A DNA stretch of 64,000 nucleotides, from positions 13,376,494 to 13,440,493 of the forward strand of contig NC_033625.1 of the NCBI RefSeq assembly GCF_001540865.1, written 5' to 3'. Of the stretch, positions 57,928-64,000 are shown piece by piece. The notes under the pieces are model-generated. The model saw nothing but the letters and a program-made list of their open reading frames with translations, made no database searches and was not told the origin of the DNA. The stretch comes from Ananas comosus. Lineage: Eukaryota > Streptophyta > Magnoliopsida > Poales > Bromeliaceae. Each line of letters opens with the position of its first letter. Position 1 is the first letter of the stretch. The translations under genes and the position numbers were made by a program.

Positions 57928-60900
57928 TAAAATTTTCTTACCAAACCATCGTAGCCGAGGGAACGGCGAGTTTGATGAAGCCGAGAACATCTCTCAGAGC
58001 CTCTCTGGAGAAGCCATTCCAAGTTCTCTCGCAATTTTTGGAAACTCTAACATAACAGGCCAAAATTAACACATAAACCCAATAAGATATGCTATTTCCA
58101 AAAGCGGCCCCTGCGATTCCGAGCTCCAAACCATGCACCAAAATATAACACGCTCCGACGTGGACCAGGACCGTGAGCCCGGCGCACAGCATGATGGGAA
58201 ACACGGCGTTTTGCGCTTGCATGAATCTGACGTGGCACTGGAGGAGTCCGTATGCGAACAGGGAGGGGATCATGCAGCGTGCGTATCTCCCCGCCTCGGT
58301 TGCTATTTCCGGGCGCTGTCCGCATAGAACGAGGATCTGCGACGTGTGGGCCCATAGAAACGCGAGCGGTACGCATGCGAGCGTGATCACGAGCATCGCT
58401 CGTTGCTTGTGGATTCCGAGCATGTAGTACTGCTTCGCTCCGTACGACTGCCCGCATAATGTGTCCAGTGCGCTTCCCATTCCCATCTGCTCAAAGCGCC
58501 CAGCAATATAAAAAATTTTTCGTATTAACTATCCATTTCTTTAGACTTAATTTAGAATACTTTAAATAGTTAATATTTTTTTTATAATTTTTTTGATTTT
58601 ATTTATATAATATAATTCTTTTTATATAGTAATATTATTGGTAAAATTAATGACGTACTAGGGTCAAATTGTGAGTCCATACACCCTGTTAGATCCGATC
58701 AAATTAATCCTCGACAGCCATCTACATCGGCGAGCGCATTTCACACTGGCTCGGTGAGTTGTTGGAGGACACGTTGCTGAGGAGGAGGACAGTAGGCCCG
58801 CCATTCCACACAGCAAAGGAGAAAAGGTTGGGATCGATCATACAAACAAACCCCGCCATGCCAAGGCGGAGATAGCGATATGCCCAATCCGCAACCGTCT
58901 TGGCAAACACAGGAGTAACGGAGGCTGGCCATGGCTGAAAAGATGCCCCTAACTGGGTAGGTTCGCATTGATATATTAATATTATTTCTTATTATCAATA
59001 GTATTCTAGCTTTATTCTATGTATAAAGTTCACCTGAAATGCTATTATTAATTGGTAAATAAATAGTATCTACTATCAACTTTAAATTTCTATTAATACA
59101 ATTCACTTATTCCAGCTAAATGCGACACATCTGGAAGCTAAAAAATTGATAGCAACTACTATTCCTTTANTGATACGTTTTAAACCACAGGGTAGCAAAG
59201 TGAGAATGCACGAAACCACAGGGGGGGTTTTTGAAGTTTTCCAAAAAAAATTATTATTTTATATTTTTCAAAATATTAATAATATTATAATTTTATAAAA
59301 AATATTAGTTGGCGGGGCGGATTCGGGGCGCCGGCGGGAGGCGGGTTACGAGGCGGGGCGGATTATGGGATGTATTTTTTAACCCGTCACGGATTCGGGG
59401 CGGAAGGCGGGGCGGATTTTTGCTAGTCGGGGCGGGTCTCCCGCCCCCAAATCCGCCCCGTTTGCATCCCTAGTCACATCAATATCTCGTCATGGAGAAA
59501 CCTGATTTTCATATAAAACTATAACGAAATAAGCTGCGAGGATCAAAGTGTCACTCCGTGCCTCCAATTTTAGGAGTTGAGACTTGAGAGTGCGACGTTA
59601 ACATAAATTCAAGATCACGTATAAATATATAGATATATATATGCATAAAATTTTCTTACCAAACCATCGTAGCCGAGGGAACGGCGAGTTTGATGAAGCC
59701 GAGAACATCTCTCAGAGCTTCTCTGGAGAAGCCATTCCAAGTTCTCTCGCAATTTTTGGAAACTCTAACATAACAGGCCAAAATTAGCACATAAACCCAA
59801 TAAGATATGCTATTTGCAAAAGCAGCCCCTTCGATTCCGAGCTCCAAACCATGCACCAAAACACAACACGCTCCGACGTGGACCAGGACCGTGAGCCCGG
59901 CGCACAGCATGATAGGAAACACGGCGTTTTGCGCTTGCATGAATCTGACGTGGCACTGGAGGAGTCCGTATGCGAACAGGGAGGGGATCATGCAGCGTGC
60001 GTATCTCCCCGCCTCGGTTGCTATTTCCGGGCGCTGTCCGCATAGAACGAGGATCTGCGACGTGTGGGCCCATAGAAACGCGAGCGGTACGCATGCGAGC
60101 GTGATCACGAGCATCGCTCGTTGCTTGTGGATTCCGAGCATGTAGTACTGCTTCGCTCCGTACGACTGCCCGCATAATGTGTCCAGTGCGCTTCCCATTC
60201 CCATCTGCTCAAAGCGCCCAGCAATATAAAAATTTTTTCGTATTAACTATCCATTTCTTTAGACTTTTAATTTAGAATACTTTAAATAGTTAATATTTTT
60301 TTTATAATTTTTTTGATATTATTTATATAATAAAATTCTTTTTATATAGTAATATTATTGGTAAGTAAATTAATTACGCACTAGGGTCAAATTGTGAGTC
60401 CATACACCCTGTTAGATCCGATCAAATTAATCCTCGATAGCCATCTACATCGGCGGGCGCATTTCACGCTGGCTCGGTGAGTTGTTGGAGGAGGACAGTA
60501 GGCCGCCATTCCACACAGCAAAGGAGTAAAGGTTGGGATCGATCATACAAACAAACCCCGCCGTGCCAAGGCGGAGATAGCGATATGCCCAATCCGCAAC
60601 CGTCTTGGCAAACACAGGAGTAACGGAGGCTGGCCATGGCTGAAAAGATGCCCCTAACGGGGTAGGTTCGCATTGATATATTAATATTTTTTCTTATTAT
60701 CAATAGTATTCTAGCTTTATTCTATGTATAAAGTTCACCTGAAATGCTATTATTAATTGGTAAATAAATAGTATCTACTATCAACTTTAAATTTCTATTA
60801 ATACAATTCACTTATTCCAGCTAAATGCAACACATCTAGAAGCTAAAAAATTGATAGCAACTACTATTCCTTTACTAGAGTTAGGCTATTATATTTTGAA

Positions 60901-63659
60901 AGTAAGGAAAACTTTGTACTTTTTAGTTGTTTTTTGTAATGAGACATCTGATTATGTGATCAGTTTCATTAGACATGATTTATAATGTTAGAACTCTTTA
61001 GAAATCAAATTTTATAATTTTTTCACTTTGTTTTCCTAGTAAACAAGTAGCCTCAAAATGAACGGATAAAATAAAAATTATATAAAAAAATAGTGATAAA
61101 AAACTTAAATTTTAAATTATAAGTATTGATATTTCTCTTTATGGTAAGTAAACTTTTATTAAAATTTTACCAAATTTGCATTTTTTTTTTATACCATTGA
61201 ACTTACAAACAAACGTGGCACATCAGTTATTATAATACTCATTTTTTAGACATTTTGATCACTTGGTAAATTATATTGACAAATTATGAAATTTGATTTC
61301 TAAATAGTTTTAATATTGTAGATGATTTGTTTTCGATGATAGAGCTTCCAAATTGATGATCGGCACTGTTAAATAAGATCTAAACTATTTAAACTATCTG
61401 GAAATCAAATTTCACACATTTTCGATATTGTTCTCTGTCCATCAAGTGAACAGAAAAATGAATGGTTAGAAATGAATATCCTTCAAAAAGTGATGATACA
61501 ATTTTTATATTTGAGATCTAGAGTCTAGATCTTATTTAAAATAGTTTAAAGAATTTTTTAACAAAAATTTAGTTGATTTGAACTCTTCTATACTGTTAAA
61601 CGAGCAAACACACCATATCAGCCATTAAAATTATAGATTTTGTGACCCTTTGATCGTTCAATTAGTGATGTCAAAAAATCATGAAATTTGATTTCTAGAT
61701 AATTTAAATGGTCTAGATCATGTTCAACGGTGCCGATCGTCGATTTGGAAGCTCTATCATCAAAAATAAATTGGTAGTAAACTGAGCAATTTACTACCGA
61801 TAGTAGCCCAGTCAAACTCTAATAATTAGATAATTTATCGATATATATATGTTACTTGTCCTTATACATGTGCAACTTTATTATTTCTGCAATGTGAACT
61901 ATTATGTTGTTTATCTGGTGAGGGCACCAAACCCAAAGGTGTCTCATTATGTCCCCATTAATACTGTATGCATGTGGCTTTAAAAACGAAGCTCTCTCTA
62001 TCTAGATTCCTCTCATCAATTAAAACCAAGCTTTTACTCTATAGGGTAAACTTCAAATACCACCCATGTAGTTTTATACTTTTTTACTTTAATATTCTGT
62101 GGTTTAAAGTGTATCAAGTTAGTACTCTGTGATTTTATTTTTTTCTTTTCGTCAGCTCCTCCGTTAATATTTTGTTAAATTATATACAAAAAACTTCAGA
62201 TACTCCACCTAAGTTTATCGAATATTCATTTTAGTACCCTTTAGTTTTAATTTTGTCACTGATTTAACGAAAAAAAAATTTAGGGGAATGGATAATAAAA
62301 AGAGAAAAATAAAATCACATGGTACTAAATTAATACACTTTAAACTACAAAGTATTAAAGTGAAAAAGTGTGAAACCACATGACATAAATGATATTTGAA
62401 GTTTTTCCTACTATCTATAAATGATTAATCTAAAAAAAAAAGGCCTAAATTGCATTGCATGTTGATCTACTCTTGCGAAAAACCAAATCACCAGTGGCTT
62501 AGTAGTAAGGTGTTATATATATGCATACTTCAGGTTGTGGATTTAGTTAATTTGTATATGCTTCAATTTATAAGTTGTTATTTTGACTTTGCGTTCAATA
62601 TAAATAAGTTTCGAGCAAGTTGGAAATTAGCACTACAAAAAAAAACGGTGTATAGTGACACTTTTAAATATCGATATAGGTAAAAAAAAGGTATTACTGA
62701 CTAAATTATCAACATTTTTTAAAACTGTTGCTATATATATGTGGAGGGTCGTTATATGTAGGGCACCTTGATGTTTAACACCCACTCCTCCAGCAACTTG
62801 TGGCGGAGGGACACGTGGTGAAAGTAGTCCTCTACGGTTCTTGCGAGATCCTCGCAGCCGACTTCCAGTCGCCAGAACAGATCCTCGCGGTTCTTGAGGT
62901 TGGTTGAATAAAGGAATTTTTTATTTTTAATTGGATTTGGATTTATATTTAGGTCTTAGTAAATTTTTTAAAAAAGTTTTGACATAAATATGACATTTAC
63001 ACAAAAGTGCTCCAAAAATGTGTTTCTATAATCTAATTCTGTTGTAGTAATGATTCTGAAGAAAGAGAAACAATAAAGAAAAAAAAAACTCATGGAAAAA
63101 AAGCAGTAGACATGCAGTTAATTAATTTAAATTATATTAAACTTTAATTTATTGTAATTGATTTATGAACTTTAATTTTTATTTCTAATAGATCCTTTCA
63201 TCGATCAACTTGGAACATATTAAAGAACGCAATTAAATTGATCAACTTCTAGTTCAGCGCCATTGAAATTTTTGGAGATATGAAACGACAACAAAATTTG
63301 AATGAAGCATTACAAAGCGATCGATCTGATTACGACAAAAATTGAAGTCCAGTAATGCTACATGACGCGAATCGAAACATGCATACCAATAAGCTGAAAC
63401 CGGTGACTGCGGTGAAAGAAGCGGCGGAGGCAGCGGCGGAGAGGGGGAGCTCACCAAGATGACCAACAAACATTAGAGATATCATCTGGATCATGTTCTG
63501 CATCAGGCTCCCCACAATGAGAGGCCCTGCTAAGTACACCTGCTTCTTAACCTCACTTGTTAGCAAAACCTTGAAACCTTCTCTCTTATTATTATCATTA
63601 TTATTACTATTAGAGGTTGTGACTAGAGGTGCTTCTAAGCTACTTATTGCCTTCTCCAT
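52967..63659 (-). CDS. MATE-C: DETOXIFICATION/MATE-family efflux transporter, 8 exons, 488 aa
   Basis: Exons: 63387-63659, exon 2 as either 57942-58486 or 59660-60204, 56489-56575, 55800-55856, 55459-55697, 54581-54699, 54131-54217, 52967-53026. With one exon 2 the frame is 1467 bp and uninterrupted; all borders are GT-AG. Landmarks: [19 protein letters not shown] in exon 1 after a Ser/Asn-rich N-terminus ([13 protein letters not shown]), [18 protein letters not shown] (from residue 98), [88 protein letters not shown] and the tail [11 protein letters not shown]. The predicted role is H+- or Na+-coupled export of organic compounds with 12 helices; the substrate is not predictable. A GA-rich 5' leader precedes the start; an upstream in-frame ATG at 63737 would translate it and is unlikely. 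Confidence 0.9.
53330..53565. mobile_element. Diverged MITE, relative of 44693-45033
   Basis: The right end has GAGTATCAAAATGTAACAAG and GTGTGAGGACCAAAAATG followed by TAATTTAG, paralleling the right half of the element at 44693-45033. It lies in the last intron of MATE-C. Confidence 0.5.
54835..55012. repeat. Duplicated segment in MATE-C intron 5
   Basis: GGATGTTATATTACTAATTA through CCAAACGGGCCCTAGGAG is repeated about 93 bp later as GGATGTTATATTACTAATTA to CCAAACGGGTCCTAGGAG. Confidence 0.85.
56263..56476. repeat. Repeated CT/AT microsatellite block with an N between copies
   Basis: ATAAGAGCTCAACTCTCTCT with (CT)n and (AT)n occurs at 56263-56333 and 56406-56476. A single N lies at 56334. 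In MATE-C intron 3, just before exon 3's donor side. Confidence 0.85.
57049..57311. mobile_element. MITE of the CTACTATACTCATAAG family, copy 2
   Basis: Left end CTACTATACTCTTATGAGTA (tandemly repeated once) and right end TACTCATAAGAGTATAGTAG, with the same interior as 41848-42072. It lies in MATE-C intron 2. Confidence 0.85.
57942..58486 (-). CDS. MATE-C exon 2, proximal copy
   Basis: 545 bp, acceptor GCAG before ATGGGAATGGG and donor TTTG, GTAAGA. It differs from the distal copy in four residues by eye: ACYILVHG against [17 protein letters not shown] against GIEGAAFAN. Either copy fits the phase of exons 1 and 3. Confidence 0.9.
59171..59248. mobile_element. Right-end fragment of the CCCTGTGGTTT foldback MITE
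   Basis: Reads GTTTTAAACCACAGGGTAGC to GGGGGTTTTTGAAGTTTTCC, as at the right end of 3182-3611. It begins directly after the N at 59170; its left arm is missing. Confidence 0.8.
59310..59472. mobile_element. Terminal fragment of a hAT-like element
   Basis: GC-rich block of GGCGGGGCGGATT words ending CCCGTTTGCATCCCTA, the inverse of a TAGGGATGCAAACGGG-type hAT end. The base after it begins GTCACATC, which also occurs at 57734. The opposite end is missing. Confidence 0.6.
59660..60204 (-). CDS. MATE-C exon 2, distal (duplicate) copy
   Basis: Same length and the same splice sites as the proximal copy. Because 545 is not a multiple of three, including both copies in one mRNA would shift the frame; only one can be used productively. 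See the duplicated block 57734-60874. Confidence 0.85.
61190..61810. repeat. Old nested inverted-repeat DNA in MATE-C intron 1
   Basis: Phrases such as AAATTTGATTTCTAGATAAT and GGAAGCTCTATCATCAAAA appear in both orientations (61285-61350 and 61670-61770), indicating one or two eroded foldback elements. Exact borders were not found. Confidence 0.5.
62044..62408. mobile_element. Foldback MITE, relative of 3182-3611
   Basis: Left end GGTAAACTTCAAATACCACC, right end GGTATTTGAAG-like inverse finishing GTTTTTCC, with CTGTGGTTTAAAGTGTATCA and its inverse in the arms. More diverged than the copy at 3182. Confidence 0.75.
62631..63049. mobile_element. CACTA-like element in MATE-C intron 1
   Basis: Left end CACTACAAAAAAAAACGG; right end TCTGTTGTAGTA, the inverse of TACTACAACAGA. 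The left half, reverse-complemented, resembles 9330-9473 (TATAGCAACAGTTTTAAAAA). No exact target duplication was seen. Confidence 0.65.
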
Positions 63660-63660
63660 C

Positions 63661-63696
<36 letters not shown>

Positions 63697-64000
63697 GAGT
63701 TTAGAATGTGGGACTGTGGAGCAAGAGAGAGATACAAAGAGAGAGGAAGGTAGGTTCCAGGGATATGTATGTGAATAGTAAGACTAAATAATTATTTCAA
63801 AAATACGTACTGATTAGACTTGGCAGTATCAATCCATAGCCACCGATATCTATAGATTGTTCATAAATTTACGGATATAAATGCTAGTTTTTTTATCTAA
63901 AAATTATAAGTAAATTAAAATGGGCGAGTGCTCGTTAAATTATGGACATTTTTGGTAACCTGCAGTTGCCCATTGATACCCGCATATATAATTTCAAAAA
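63660..64000 (-). promoter_or_regulatory. 5' leader and flank of MATE-C
   Basis: (GA)n on the transcribed strand occupies about 63660-63700 directly before the start codon, probably 5' UTR. Further upstream is AT-rich; a clear TATA box was not identified. Confidence 0.4.

Larger units (their letters stand above)
57734..60874. repeat. Tandem duplication of about 1.4 kb carrying MATE-C exon 2
   Basis: 57734-59169 and 59473-60874 are near-identical (start GTCACATCAATATCTCGTC, end CTACTATTCCTTTA). Differences include an AT microsatellite (57888-57924, collapsed in the second copy) and small indels. Between them lie an N (59170), a MITE fragment and a hAT-like fragment. Confidence 0.9.

Noticed and set aside
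58092..58457. 121-codon minus-strand ORF, repeated at 59810-60175
   Set aside because: Alternate frame of MATE-C exon 2, duplicated with the exon.
63660..63738. Upstream ATG of MATE-C translating the GA repeat
   Set aside because: It would encode an Arg-Glu repeat from a microsatellite; [13 protein letters not shown] is the conventional start.

Overview
This window is nuclear DNA of a flowering plant. The evidence is multi-exon genes with GT-AG introns, a Tnt1/Tork-type Copia retrotransposon, L1-type LINEs with plant ORF1 architecture, TRIM, CACTA, hAT, MULE and Harbinger-like elements, and a tRNA-derived SINE family. I cannot name the species; a monocot is possible but unproven. No prokaryotic, organellar or rRNA genes were seen.

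Host genes all lie on the minus strand and all belong to the plant MATE/DETOXIFICATION efflux family. MATE-A (34023-38558) and MATE-C (52967-63659) can each be assembled into eight exons with consensus splice sites and one open frame (462 and 488 aa). Internal exons 2-7 have identical lengths in both genes (545, 87, 57, 239, 119 and 87 bp), so they are ancient tandem paralogues. Between them lies an isolated MATE first exon (43534-43734) with an intact donor but no downstream exons of its own. MATE-C carries two nearly identical copies of exon 2 (57942-58486 and 59660-60204).

Layout: 1-2471 is a probable long LTR or retroelement end (minus). 2.5-9.9 kb is AT-rich with MITEs and a truncated SINE. 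9.9-20.6 kb is one L1-type LINE (minus) that lost its reverse transcriptase and was invaded by a Copia element with an intact polyprotein. 20.6-34 kb is a graveyard: tandem duplications, SINE, LINE tails, a decayed CACTA holding a TRIM, a hAT-type element, a Gypsy protease relic and a near-perfect hairpin just 3' of MATE-A. 34-38.6 kb is MATE-A, with a TRIM inside a CACTA inside intron 2. 38.6-45 kb holds two SINEs, MITEs and the orphan exon. 45.1-49.4 kb is a MULE-like element with 9-bp target duplication, long inverted repeats packed with short palindromes, and a decayed gene. 50.9-52.5 kb is a SINE containing a hAT element containing a MITE. 53-64 kb is MATE-C.

The most notable observations are: the SINE family shares its 3' tail with the LINE family of the same window; the Copia element has mismatched LTR halves and an 82-bp flanking duplication; the MULE has about 15 palindromes with constant arms and variable 5-nt cores; and the duplicated MATE exon would have to be used mutually exclusively, although a single N at its boundary warns of an assembly join. 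All alignments were made by eye.
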